Shown here: positions 1 to 11,153 of the stretch, in pieces
How positions within the stretch are numbered: the first letter of the stretch is position 1
How the letters are laid out: each line of letters begins with the position of its first letter
Origin: Plasmodium coatneyi
Lineage: Eukaryota > Apicomplexa > Aconoidasida > Haemosporida > Plasmodiidae
Length of the DNA: 64,000 nt
Assembly (NCBI RefSeq): GCF_001680005.1
Contig: NC_033567.1
Span: 4,030,001 to 4,094,000, forward strand
Direction: 5' to 3'
Notes under the pieces: generated by a model
The model's input: only the letters and a program-made list of their open reading frames with translations
Told to the model about the DNA's origin: nothing
Database searches by the model: none
Made by a program: the position numbers and the translations under genes

Positions 1-1
1 T

Positions 2-673
2 TCGACCCAATGTTCAGGTTTAGGGTTTAGGGAGGAAGACTATGTTCCTAAGGAAGATGTTCCAAGTTCAGGTTTAGAGTTTAGGGAGGTAGACTTTCTT
101 TCTAAGAAAAATGTTCCTAACAAGGGGGTTCCATGTCCAGATTCCGGGTTTAGGGAGGAAGACTTCGTTCTTAAGGAGGAGATTCCTTCTGGCTTAGAGA
201 AGGAGCATAGGTCCTTAACGTGGATCACATACTGGGTTAATTGGATACAACAGAATATGAATGTATTAGTGGAAATAAAAACCCAACCTTGGTTTCATGA
301 CCTAAAGGTAAGTTGGAAGGAGCATCAAAGGGGTGCTGAGCAGGGTGAATTGAACAATAATAGTGATGTTTCTTCCATGGAAAACCGTAAAAAGGAGTTG
401 TGGAAACAGTGGGTTGCAAAGCAACATGCCCTTATGGAATGGAATAGTCAAACAGCAGATTGGTTCAAGCATTTGTTAGACAACGTGGAAAGGATGAATC
501 CGGACGAATCGGAACAGCAACAACTGCAAAAGGACTTCTACCGGAAAAATCGTCAAACCCGGAAATTGTGGATGCTTATTTTGGCTTTGTTGTTTGAGGA
601 GTGTGAAAGGGAAGAAAACATCGTGGATAAGGAGTTTTATTTAGATCATTTATTACAAGACACTTTGACATAG
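2..673 (+). CDS. Tryptophan-rich antigen (TRAg / Pv-fam-a type), 3' part of the gene, 5' end outside the window
   Basis: The frame is open from base 2 to a TAG at 671-673 (223 residues), so the N-terminus and any signal exon lie outside the window. Residues about 4-65 are three degenerate 18-23-residue repeats built on SGL-F-REED-VPKEDVP. They lead into a tryptophan-rich domain with about ten Trp, many next to acidic or basic residues (TW, YW, NW, PWF, SWKEH, LWKQW, MEWN, DWFK, KLWM). This spacing is typical of the Plasmodium tryptophan-rich antigen family, which is expanded in P. vivax; members are exported or surface-associated in blood stages and several bind red cells. The role of this copy is inference. 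It is the only subtelomeric-type gene here and abuts the conserved core. Confidence 0.8.
   Translation, partial: STQCSGLGFREEDYVPKEDVPSSGLEFREVDFLSKKNVPNKGVPCPDSGFREEDFVLKEEIPSGLEKEHRSLTWITYWVNWIQQNMNVLVEIKTQPWFHDLKVSWKEHQRGAEQGELNNNSDVSSMENRKKELWKQWVAKQHALMEWNSQTADWFKHLLDNVERMNPDESEQQQLQKDFYRKNRQTRKLWMLILALLFEECEREENIVDKEFYLDHLLQDTLT
11..190 (+). repeat. Degenerate in-frame repeats in the antigen gene, with telomere-like heptamers
   Basis: Three diverged copies of a roughly 54-69 bp unit begin near bases 14, 71 and 137. They share TCAGGTTTAG.GTTTAGGGAG and then GAAGACT or similar. The first copy contains GGTTTAGGGTTTAGGG, which matches the Plasmodium telomere heptamer GGGTTTA. The array stays in one open frame coding for FREED-type repeats, so it is best read as coding sequence. 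Confidence 0.6.
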
Positions 674-1858
674 CCGAAGTGTGCAATATAAGTGGAAATG
701 GAATATGAGAACAATATTTCACTTTCCTTCCATTAAGCGATACACATAATGTGTTATAATATTTGTACTATTTGCTACTTTTTTTTTTTACTTTTTCATT
801 TTTTTTTTCGTATTGTACTAAGGTGCTTATGTTCATGTGTAATCAACATAAGCCCAAGAAATTCTTTATATCATTCTGATTTGTTGGGAAATTTTTATCC
901 TTAACTGACTTGTTGGGAAGTTATTTACTTCATTCAGTTGTTTGCAATTTTTTCACGAATAACCAAAATGTTTATTTTTTCTCTTACAAGTTTCTACCTC
1001 CATATTTCTTTTCTTCCTTATACACAAATTTTTTTTCCAAAATGTTAGCACCTTCCTTTTTCTTTATTCTTCTCGCATTCTCATAAAATTCAACCGTCAA
1101 GGTTGAGATGAGTTTTTTCGGTGAACAGGCCGTTCTTATGTAGGTAGTGGGAGGAGCTGCTGCGGGTGATTCATGAAAAGTGAAATGCGCTGAGTGTGCG
1201 GCGTCGCGGTGTAAAAGTGTAAGTTAGCGAAGCTGTGAAGTGACTAATTCCTAAGGCTGCTAAGAGCCAAACCGAAAGGTTAAATGGCATTGTGAATTGT
1301 GAAACGCAAAACGTGTAATACAAAATGTGAAAATTTGAAATAGCAAATTAGCAACCGCGAAGCAGAGTGCAAAAAAATATTTTCGTCCTTGCCGTCGCTG
1401 CTGTGCGCGAAACAAGTGCAACGTGCACCAGCGAGCGCGCGAAAAGCAAAATTAAACCGCGTAAAATATTACCAAAAAAAAAAAAAAAAAAAACCATCGA
1501 AGAAATTGGTGTTCCGAAGAAAAAAAAAATTAAAAATTCAGCACACACAAAACCAACTTCCAAGGAAAAAAAAAAAAAAAAAAAAACGAACTCACTGATA
1601 TATGACTAAAATAAGAGTCGTTTTCTCTATTGGGTGGATAGCGACAAAATAAAAAGGTACACGCACAAAAAAAAAAAAAAAAAGGAAGAAAAAATGTAAA
1701 TAGAAGAGTACGCACAAGAGCCAGTAGAAGAGTCAGAACAGAGGTTAGCGAAAAAGTCACCATAAAGGTCAGTAGACGAATACACGTGACATACACATAT
1801 ATAGCCTTGACGCACAATATAAACTTAACCACGCTCCGTATAAAAAGGAAGAAACAAT
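674..1858. other. Intergenic, antigen 3' flank and hemolysin-III promoter side
   Basis: No gene is supported. The stretch is AT-rich with homopolymers A20 (1474-1493), A21 (1566-1586) and A17 (1667-1683). The short open frames across these tracts are Lys- or Phe-runs without family similarity. It should contain the 3' UTR of the antigen gene and the 5' UTR/promoter of the next gene. Confidence 0.6.
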
Positions 1859-2857
1859 ATGGATGCCATAAAAACCGGTGTGACGGCAAATTCGTGTAAA
1901 AAGGCCATAAATTATTTGAAACAGAGGTCCCAGAATATAGACATCTTCGATCTGGCTGGAACGACAGACATAAATGATGAGACAATAACGGAATTTATGA
2001 GATCGAGCATTTTATCCCCAAATGATAAGCAGATAGTAGAAATGTTTAATGAAAAAAAAATAAATAAAATTATGTTAATTAATTATATGGAAAGAAAAGT
2101 AAAAACAATACTTCAAGGAAAGATCCATTTATTGCTAGTACTTACTTCCCCCATTTGGATTACCTACATGTTACTCATATCGAAAACATTAAGAGCAAAA
2201 ATTTTTACCTCCATTGCAGCTTTATGTATGTTCTTTAATTTTTTTGCTTCCTTCTTACTTCACAACTTTGAATGGAAACCAGAGTTATATTTCTTGATTG
2301 AGAAGATAGATCATATTGGCATTTTCCTAATGATTAGTGGATCCTGTTTACCAGTACCCGCACTGCTTTTCAACAAGATACAATTTTTATATTATATTAT
2401 ACTACAAGGATTGACATCCCTCTTTGGGTGTTTATTCATATGCTTCAGCCGCTTCAGTACGGGCAATAGGATTACGCGGGCCTGCACTTATGTCATAGCT
2501 GGGCTTCTGCACGCTATATTTTTGAAGGACTATATAGTGGGCCTCATTCCCAAGGAGATCACCTTTCTCATTTTCCTGGCTGCACTTTATTGCCTGGGGG
2601 CCGCCTTCTATTCTATGAAGAAGCCCAACCCCATTAAGGGTAACGACACATGAACTTTTCTGTTCCCTCCACAAATGCGCGTCAACATATGCCCGCCTGC
2701 TGTATTCTGAAATGCATGTCAACACGAGCTTTTTTTCCCCTCCGTCACCATTTTCGTAGGCATTCTCGGGTTCCACGACCTTTTCCACATTTGCTGCCTT
2801 GGAAGTGGTTTATTCACAATGGCCCTAAATTGCAGTGTCATCAAGAGGAATTCATGA
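1859..2857 (+). CDS. HlyIII: Hemolysin III / PAQR-family integral membrane protein, two exons
   Basis: Exon 1 is 1859-2639 and exon 2 is 2760-2857, with a 120-nt GT-AG intron, giving 292 residues. Read without the intron the frame stops 12 nt later and lacks the end of the protein. A soluble N-terminal region of about 85 residues precedes several hydrophobic segments. The CREST/PAQR metal-site motifs are visible: S-x3-H (Ser131/His135), the Asp of KIDHIG (Asp151) and, from exon 2, H-x3-H in GFHDLFH (His266/His270). HlyIII proteins are seven-helix membrane proteins; a P. falciparum homologue has been reported as pore-forming and linked to the digestive vacuole. Function in this species is inference. 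The next gene converges on it. Confidence 0.85.
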
Positions 2858-4153
2858 AGAAAAAAAAAAGGCTAGGAATTCATTTTGCACAATCTGTATA
2901 GCACACCATCCTTCTTACGCACCGAACATATAACTGCGCGTATCATCCCCAGTTCCCACCCCTTTGCTGCTTCTTCCCCCCTGTGTGTATTCTTTTTTTT
3001 TTTCTTTAATGTAAGAGGGACACATAAAAACATTCTAACGTATGCATGTTCGTTCACAAATGTGAGGGACATTTTTTCCCTTTTCCCCCTATTTCTGCCT
3101 GTGTCGCCATCCCCCTTTTACATGTTCTCTTTTAATTAATGTGTGTTGAAAAATTAAATAGTCACGTACAGTCCCCCAAGTTTTCAGTGATGCGTTATGC
3201 GCGTACAAGTGTTGCATAGTGAGGCGAATCGTATGTGGTATGGTGCTTTTTTTCGTTTTGTAACCGTACGTTTTATTGTTTACGTTTAATTTTTTACGTT
3301 TAATTTTTTACGTTTTATTGTTTACGTTTAATTTTTTTCGTTTAATTTTTTACGTTTAATTTTTTACGTTTAATTTTTTACGTTTAATTTTTTACGTTTA
3401 ATTTTTTACGTTTAATTTTTTACGTTCTGTTTTAACGTCGCGTGAGTCTATTCCTTTCTGTGAAGATCACCGTTTTTTTTTTTTTCAGAAACATTCCTGT
3501 ACCTTTTAAAATTCGCATTATTCCACTGATCGATCTGCAGTGGCCTGTAGAAACAATCCTCAAAAAGTTACACTCGTGGCTTATGCGATTCCCAGATCGA
3601 GCACTCCATACCACCGTCTGTAAATATGGTGTGCACATTTTAATGCGGCATTTGAATACGTTAACCACTTTGTGGTGATACATTTCCCCATTCCTAGCAT
3701 AGAATAACCCCACCCACAAGACATTTTGGACTTATTTTCCACATTGTTATGCGCCTGCAATGTTGCTCTTGACTTATCACGCGTGGTATTTACCCCTCGA
3801 AATTGACACATACGATATGGCTCCCTATGTTCAATGCATGGATCAAGCCATTTTTTAAAAGATATTTCATTAAAATGCGGCAGATGAAATGATTGTCTTC
3901 ATGTATACTTCGCCATGGTTATAAAAAAATTGACAAACGGGAACAAGATACAAACAAGAGGGAATAAAAAAAAAAAAAATTGTCATAGTGGAAGTTCGAC
4001 ATGGCAGCAAGCACACACAGGTGGGCAATGGAGGAGACAAATAAATGCACCTCCGAAGTAGTTTGCAAAGGCATGGCACACACGTTTATATGCAGTTACG
4101 CCGGTATATATGTATATCCTCACAGGTGTACCAACCGACAATCACTGTTTCGT
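2858..4153. other. Intergenic between convergent genes, with a minisatellite
   Basis: This is the shared 3' flank of the HlyIII gene (plus) and the 607-aa repeat protein gene (minus). It holds a 14-bp minisatellite at 3268-3421, described separately, and short A/T runs. I see no further gene. Confidence 0.6.
3268..3421 (+). repeat. 14-bp minisatellite, eleven units
   Basis: Eleven consecutive 14-bp units start at 3268, 3282, 3296, 3310, 3324, 3338, 3352, 3366, 3380, 3394 and 3408. The consensus is ACGTTTAATTTTTT. Units 1 and 4 share the same variant (ACGTTTTATTGTTT), and unit 6 begins TCG in place of ACG. A degenerate twelfth copy follows at 3422. The block is noncoding and lies between convergent genes. 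Confidence 0.95.
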
Positions 4154-5977
4154 TTAGTTATGCCCCCGGAAGTTCTGATCATGCATAGGGCGAGCGACAA
4201 TTTGGACCTTCTTCGGTAGTGGATGCATCATCCCGTGTGCATGGGGATTTACATAACTGCTACTCCTCACGTTAGGTGATTGAACGGGTTTATTATTTGA
4301 GGCTCCGCAACCGATAGGTCCACAAGAAGGTAGAAATTCACTGGAGGCTGATGATGCCTGATGCTGCAAGGGAAATTTATTTACATTACCAGGTTGGCCT
4401 AAATTATTACTGTATCGTATAACTGGGTGTCCCCCTTGCGGAAAGTTGTTATTAGGAACAAAGGATGATCTTCTCGGTGCAACGTGGGGAACTACCTGTT
4501 CCTGCATCATTGGTTTTGTTTGCACATAGTTTTGGTGAACATACTGAGGTGCTGCATTTCCATATGCAGGTTGAGCTACTTGCTGAGCGTAGATTTTTTC
4601 GTACGTCATGGCTGGTTGGGCACTGCTATGCGCTTGGTAATTTTGCACTCCTCCTGTTAGGTGAACTTGTGGTTGAGGGCTTACCTGCATATGTTGCGTG
4701 GACATTGCCTGCACCTGCTGTTGCTGTGCCATCTGCAGGGGCTGGTTCAGCAAGATTCCTCCACCACCACACTGCTCAAGTTGAGCTCCCATTACCTGTG
4801 CGTAACTTGGCTGCACGCACTGGAAAACATTAGGTTCATACGAATTGTATGTAGGGCTAGATGTGGACTGCTGTGCTTGTATCATGTTGCCCATGGGATT
4901 TACTGCATAGATGGGTCCCTGCTGCGTTTGGAACCCCCCCTGCAACTGCCCATTCTCATTCATTATATACACATTTGGAAGAATCTGCTGTGAAATGGGC
5001 CCTACTGGCGAATTATCTAGTTGGATCACATTGCTTGTTGGCATTAACCCTGCGGAGGTAGCATTTACACTTGTCTTAAAAAAGCAACTTTGATTATCCC
5101 CGATGGATTCATTTTTGAGATTAACTGTACAGGGATATTTTATCGACTCTGTCATTATTGTAGATGCATTTTCCAGGGGCACATCTAACTGAATAGGGGT
5201 AGAATCCATATTAAGTGGGTTCTGTATAACTGCCGGATCATTTTTAATGATGATATTTGGCCTTGCACTATTTACATATATAGGCTGCGGAGCCTTATTT
5301 TTAAGAACGATGTTAGCTGGTGGGGGGTTTATCACTAAGGGGGGACGAGATTCATTCGTTACTACCACTGTTGGTGGCTGTCTAATGTACAACTGGGGAA
5401 TTATTTGTTGATTCTTCAAAACAACTGGAGGAGATGGATCCACATAATTTGGGTTCAGCACATTCATTGCGTTATTCGTTCTTTCTTGCGTGTTGATAAT
5501 TAATGGGTATGTAGTAGCATTAGTCCCACTTGCATAAACCACCCCGCTATTTAATGTCACTACAGGTTCTTTGTTCATATAGTTTGTACTCGTGTAAGCA
5601 TAATCTGATTTTTCCTCATTATTAATAACGACGTTAGCATTAGCTATGGTAGTTTCTCCACCTTTGATATATTTTTCTCCCTTTTTTGTTTTACCCGAAT
5701 GTGTATATACACCAGGAGAACTCGATATATGCACGGTACTCCCCCTTTTTCCGTAAGACTTGTTAAGCTTCTCTTCGCACACAGTGTCTTCATCATCATT
5801 ATTTTCCTTTTCATTTTTCGTTATAAACTCCACCCACCCTTCGAACTCTATTTCGCCCTCATCGCTGCAGGTCTCGCTGTTTATGGAGATCCTCGCCGTT
5901 GGTTTGTAGTACGTATCGTCTGCGCTGGAAAGCCTGTGTCTCCTGACGGAGCTTCTTCTAGTTTTCTCCACCTCCAT
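4154..5977 (-). CDS. Pro/Val/Asn repeat protein, large member of a local three-gene family (607 aa)
   Basis: This is a single uninterrupted frame of 607 residues with no signal peptide or membrane helix. The N-terminal 75 residues are charged and acidic. Residues about 183-247 form a proline-spaced series of short hydrophobic strands each followed by a polar residue, for example PPTVVVTNES, ANIVLKNK, QPIYVNS and RPNIIIKN. The C-terminal half is rich in Gln, Asn, Pro and Tyr and looks disordered. The same 50-60-residue core recurs in the genes at 24118-24576 and 25895-26434. I do not recognise the family. The alternating Val/Pro pattern loosely recalls apicomplexan pellicle and cytoskeleton proteins (alveolin- or PhIL1-like), but this is only a hypothesis. 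Confidence 0.75.
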   Translation of the reverse strand: MEVEKTRRSSVRRHRLSSADDTYYKPTARISINSETCSDEGEIEFEGWVEFITKNEKENNDDEDTVCEEKLNKSYGKRGSTVHISSSPGVYTHSGKTKKGEKYIKGGETTIANANVVINNEEKSDYAYTSTNYMNKEPVVTLNSGVVYASGTNATTYPLIINTQERTNNAMNVLNPNYVDPSPPVVLKNQQIIPQLYIRQPPTVVVTNESRPPLVINPPPANIVLKNKAPQPIYVNSARPNIIIKNDPAVIQNPLNMDSTPIQLDVPLENASTIMTESIKYPCTVNLKNESIGDNQSCFFKTSVNATSAGLMPTSNVIQLDNSPVGPISQQILPNVYIMNENGQLQGGFQTQQGPIYAVNPMGNMIQAQQSTSSPTYNSYEPNVFQCVQPSYAQVMGAQLEQCGGGGILLNQPLQMAQQQQVQAMSTQHMQVSPQPQVHLTGGVQNYQAHSSAQPAMTYEKIYAQQVAQPAYGNAAPQYVHQNYVQTKPMMQEQVVPHVAPRRSSFVPNNNFPQGGHPVIRYSNNLGQPGNVNKFPLQHQASSASSEFLPSCGPIGCGASNNKPVQSPNVRSSSYVNPHAHGMMHPLPKKVQIVARPMHDQNFRGHN

Positions 5978-8900
5978 AGTTCTGCTGCGTATATCTGTGC
6001 GTATGTGCGAGGTTGTGCGTGCGTGGCTGTAAACCCATGCAATGCAAAGGATCCACGCCTAAACCTAAACTCTCCCTACGATATTACCCTGAGCATACGC
6101 CAAATGTAAAGGGGCATATATCGGTCTCGATTGCAACTGCAGGTGCCCTTTTATTTACACAATAGCGAAGTGGTTAAATGGTTAAATGGCGAAATGGAGA
6201 AATCGTGGATGAAAAAAATGTGTGATGAGCGCTAAAACAGACGGAGTAACAATCAACGACGCATTTAATTTTTGGCTCCACCCTCAAGTTCACTTCTCTA
6301 ACGTGGCAGCAGAACTAATAGTCTACAGAAAGGGGAAAAAAAAAAAATAATAAATAAAATGTGCACAAATGACCTATTCTCACATGAACCTCGTTGCAGT
6401 CTGCATGGTTCATACGTTGCTAGTACTTTGGGGGCATCCCCCGTTACCCCAATTTTCGCGCCAATTTGTGTGCAAACGCAGCGCAGGGGTTAGAAGTGCA
6501 CTTTTTGTTCCGCATGGAAATGCGAAAAGCACTATTCCTATGTTCAGTTTGACCATTGAAATTGCAACTAACCGTGAGCAGCACCACAACGCGCGGGAAG
6601 AACACAGCAAACTAGACTTGTTCTATTGCTTCATCTGCAACTTTCCTTTTTGAGAAATAAATATTTATATACATATATATACTTGGGAAAGAGCAACTAA
6701 TTAAGAAAAAAAAAAAAAAAAAAAAAAAAAGGGTTAATTTTTTTTAAAATTCAGCAAAAATATTCTTAAAAAATAATTTTAAGGATTAGCGAGAAGTTGC
6801 AGAACAAAATTAAATTTAGAGCAGCTGCTCACTTGGTGGCTATAGAATGTGAGGGAAAGAAATACCAAAAACAAATAAGCAGATGAAAATAGAGGGGGGC
6901 AAAAAGCAACAATCAAACAAATCTGCAAGAAAATAAATATTAAACAAGCGAGCTAAAAATAAACTGACCAAATAAGTTAGCCAAAAATAAACCGGTCAAA
7001 CAATTTCGCAGATCGAACAAGTGCATCAGTAGAAAAAAAAAAAAAAAAAAAAACACACATGCACTGCCACAGTACGGGTAGAAAACAATTTCGCGAATTG
7101 TTCTGCACAAAACGGACCTTACATTTAGGCAACAAGGACGAAAAGGTTAATATTATCAGTTAAAAACGTAAAAGTTGTCAATGAAATTTTGTGACAAAAT
7201 AAGAAAAACAAAAATAAAAGCAAAAAAAAAAAAAAAAAAAGAACACAAAAAAAGTACAATTTCATAAATGGTTCATCAAATTTCAGTGTTAATTTTTGAA
7301 ACCCTGAATTTCAAAAGCGCACGTTTTGCAACTAGCAAACAATTGGTAACTGCGTTTTTTTTTTTTTTTTTTTTTTTCTTGATTATTTAATTGTGAAAAA
7401 AAAATTGAGCCAGCAGATATATGCAACTCAACGGAAGTATGAAATGTAGGTTTAGCTTCACTGATGGGGAGAGCTTACTGAAGTCTTTTGTCGTCGCCGT
7501 GGGCCCATCATCAGGTTGGGCGAAGCCGCAACGTACATATGTAGATATGTATACACTTATGTACATATGAACACACCCTTGCGTGCGCGAATATGCCCCT
7601 TTAGGTGTAAATATACATGTTCTACATATATGTACTCTTGTGGGGGCACCTCATTCGCAACTTTGTTAATCGTCCTAATTACGGTGAAAAAGCGAGTTAA
7701 AACAGTTGCAACTCGTAGTTTTCAAAAAAAGAGAAATTTACGTAACTACTTCATTAATTGCAGTTAAAAGGTTTTCGCAATGTAGAACAGTGTCAATTCA
7801 ATGCAGAGAGTTCAGCAGTTTTGTAGAATTATTCGTAACATGTGCGTGTATATCAGTTGGACGTGTGTAAGCACAAAATTTTCTTTTCTTTTATGCCCGT
7901 TTGTGTGTGTGCGTTTTTTTTTTTTTTTTTTACGCTGTGTAAAATGAACATTTATGGCCAGGTTAATTTGCCGCGGATGTGCACATATGTGTACGTATTT
8001 GTGTACGCGGCATTTACCACTCTTCCGTGGTATTTTCCCATTTATGTGTAAGTTCCAAATCGCGTAAAAGGAACAAATTCCGGTTTTGCGCAATATAGGA
8101 AATTCGTTTTCTTCATTTGGAAATGCTTACCGAGTGGCGTTTCTCTTATTTTCTCCTACTTCGCGTTACTTTATGCTATTTCTTTTTTTTTTCCTCATCT
8201 CCCCACAACAGTTCACGGCTTGCACAAATTTATGCACATGGGTGTGTCCGCAATTTTCGACAACTCAAGCGCGTGTTGATAGAAATCTTTGAAACTTTGG
8301 CAAAAAGGGGAAAGGAGAACAAGGTGGAACAAAGAAAAAGACGAAATTAATTCTGTCTATGTTCCACCTCCATAATTAATTGTAGAATTAACCTTTTAAC
8401 AAAAAAAAAAAAAAAGAAAGAAAAAAGAATTACATGTTTATAACAATTCTTGCAACAACAGATATGTTGAAAAAAATCACCTGACCATTCAGCTAAAAGT
8501 GAAAAAATTGTGGACCATATTTACCCTTGCACACAGTTAAATAGCTATTTTTTTTTTTTTTTTTTTTTTTTCTTACATTTTGAAAACAACTGTTGAGGAA
8601 TTTTGGTTAGTCAAAAAAAAAAAAAAGGAAAGTTCCACCCGCTTGGTATAGAGTGACTTTTGCTGTAAAGCGTAATTAAACTACGCACAACCACGGGGTG
8701 TTATCAAAATGCTAGCATACTTGTGAGTGCATACATATGTGTGTAACATGCTTACTCGTAAAGGCACAAAGTAAAACATGAACGTCATGAAAAATTGCGA
8801 CTTGTGAATCATTTTAACTTATCGAATTAGTGAAACCCCACAACGAGCGGGGTGAAAGGTTGAAAAAAAGGAAAAAGCCAAAATGGGGAGAGTAAGTACT

Positions 8901-9028
8901 GTTAAAAAAGGAGTGATATAACACAATGCAACAAGGGGGTCATGAAAAAAAAGTATGCAAACATACATATATATTTACATGCGTACGAGTTAACGTAACA
9001 AAACTGGTTGACTTCCTAAAAAGCAGAG
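5978..9028. other. Long intergenic region (3 kb), no gene supported
   Basis: This would hold the promoter of the 607-aa gene and the 3' UTR of the methyltransferase gene. Several long homopolymers are present: A25 at 6706-6730, T23 at 7355-7377 and T24 at 8548-8571. Short open frames have no family-like features, and I found no phase-consistent exon chain on either strand. It is the longest apparently empty stretch in the window. Confidence 0.5.
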
Positions 9029-10801
9029 CTATTGTTCCGTGGTTGTGCTCCCCTTTTTGCAAATGTAAACGTAGTGCAAGCTGTCATCCACGGGGGGGGC
9101 TGTGGTGATTAAGAAAAAAAGGGTGTAAGCGAAATGGGAGAAATGATAAGTGAACGAAATGCGGAGAAGGAAAAAAAAAAAAAAGGAAAAAATCAGCGAC
9201 ATGCGATCTTTAAAAACTCGTTTAAGTAGCGCAAACTTACCTACTATCCCTAACATAGGCCGTTTAACTGTTTTCACCGCGACGTTCCACTTGTAGTCCG
9301 GCTTTTGCAAATACCCTAGTCGATATGTCGGTTGTGCATGTGATATGACAACAAAGACACCTTCGGGCCTAAATGAAATTCGTTTTTACCCATTTGGGGT
9401 AATTTTAGGGAGGTAATTTTGAACTCGGAAAATGCGAAATGTGAAAAGAGCAAACGAAAAATCGTAAGAATGAAGAAGAGCTGCCGTTATGAGCGAAAAC
9501 ACCGCAAAGTATGCTTAATTACTTTAACACGCGCGATACTTCGGATAACATTTCCTCGACGTTTTTTAGAGAATCTTCCGAGCAAACCACAGAGTCTAGA
9601 CAGGCCTTATCCACGATTAGGTCAAACTCTGCATTTTTAAATCCCTTCATGTCGCACACGTTCATTAGTATATCTGCAGGGGGTTGTAAGGGGAGGAGGG
9701 GGACATATATTTTGCACAATTGCTTCGTTTGAGTAAGCCTGCATAGGAATGCATAACTCTATATTTGTGTGTGTACACCTATATACGTATGCGAATTTGC
9801 TCCCCTCTTCTAGAAGCAAATCGCTTATATGCAAAGGAAAATCACTACAGCGCTATAGTGGCACATTTTTTACATTTTAAATTCGGCTTGTCCTTGTAAA
9901 TTTCTTTCATCTTATTTATGCACACGGCGGATGCATCGATGTTCGTTATATCTGTATAGCCATTGTCCAGCATTTCTTCGCTGAATCCTTTGGCAGGGAG
10001 CAAATAGACGCATATGTGTGTAGGAGTTAACGTGGGTATGCACATGTGGGTGGGAAATGCTTATAGGATGGACATTTTCCCCCGTCGGGGTTCACACTAA
10101 ATCAAACGCACATGTTGTGTGTACATGTTCGTTTATTCCTACTTGATGTTCCGCAACCGATATTCAAGACTTTTGCGTCATTTTTTACGTTAAGCTCTGA
10201 GAAAATATGCTTTACACTACACCATTTTTGATGCCAGTCAAATTGCTCTTCTTCGCTTTAGAGGGAAACAGAAACAGGGGAAATCATAAGAGGCAGTCGA
10301 TTTAATCGAAATAGAATGAATTGATGAGATTGGTTCATGCAAGTGGTGAATTTATTCCACTGTTACTTTGTGTATCGCTCGTCCCAGTAAGATATATTGC
10401 CGTACTACAGTGGGATAGGAAAAAAAAAAAAAAAAAAAAAAAAAGCAACATTTTAGCAGTTTACAATGCAAATATGGGACTTCTTGAATAATTCTTATTT
10501 TTTTCTTTACTAATGGCACCTTCCAATTTGTGTATGGCATAACGCTCCATACACTGTTACGCATTTCTTTAATCGCAACTCTGGTTGCAATTTTAATTTT
10601 AGCTTTTTTTTTCGTTAATTTACTACTGCCATGGTGAAGGAAAAGTCGGCGTCGTATTATTTGAACGCATGAACGGAAATTGTTAATCACCACGTTCGGG
10701 TGTCCGCGGATTAGGCGTCTGTTTTCTACTAAATGGAAAGAGAAGAGAGTCGGTGCTTTGAAACACGCGTACACATATTTTGTTTTAGAGGGACAATTCA
10801 T
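9029..10801 (-). CDS. EEF1A lysine methyltransferase-like (METTL13/EEF1AKMT4-type) SAM methyltransferase, seven exons
   Basis: Minus-strand exons in order are 10775-10801, 10367-10404, 10143-10255, 9874-9987, 9523-9673, 9241-9368 and 9029-9099. All GT-AG junctions are phase-compatible and give 213 residues. The protein has the class I methyltransferase layout: the family signature YWDERY at 15-20 followed by FDWHQKW, motif I VLNIGCGTS at 51-59, an acidic NIDAS after strand 2, FDLIVDKACLDS, and SEVSRVLKPEGVFVVISH. This pattern matches the small EEF1A-lysine methyltransferase group, which trimethylates lysines of elongation factor 1A; the exact target is inference. Exons 2-7 are well supported. 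The 9-codon first exon is less certain because its donor GTGTAC is unusual. Confidence 0.8.
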
Positions 10802-11153
10802 TAGATGAATTGGTTCTTGCTACATTGCGTTGCCATTATGATGTTTTCCCCTTAAGCATACCTGCTTTTTTTTTTTTTTTTTTTAACCTCAAATTAGGGG
10901 TGTTACTCTGAATTGGGGAAATTTGCCCAATCTTGAAAAAAGAGGGGAATACACATATGTGTAAGATGAATATTTATACAGTTTTTTTTTTTTTTTTTTT
11001 TTTTTAACGCATGTTTTAGGCAAAATTTACACAGATTTGTTTGCGGGCCTTGCGTAGCTTTTACCCATGTGCACGCAGCACGCCCAAGTAACACCCATAA
11101 ACACATACATGCACCTATGCGGTGCGCTATGGCAGGAATAAATTCCATTATTT
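10802..11153. other. Intergenic between two minus-strand genes
   Basis: This is a short spacer with T18 near 10867-10884 and T24 near 10982-11005. It presumably contains the 3' UTR of the coiled-coil candidate and the promoter of the methyltransferase gene. I see no other feature. Confidence 0.4.

Noticed and set aside
1..190. Chromosome-end telomere repeats
   Set aside because: Only two perfect heptamers occur. They lie in a continuous open reading frame that runs on into the Trp-rich domain, and the block decays as coding repeats.
1348..1985. Several open frames on both strands around the A-tracts
   Set aside because: They are created by A/T homopolymers and overlap the HlyIII start on the opposite strand.
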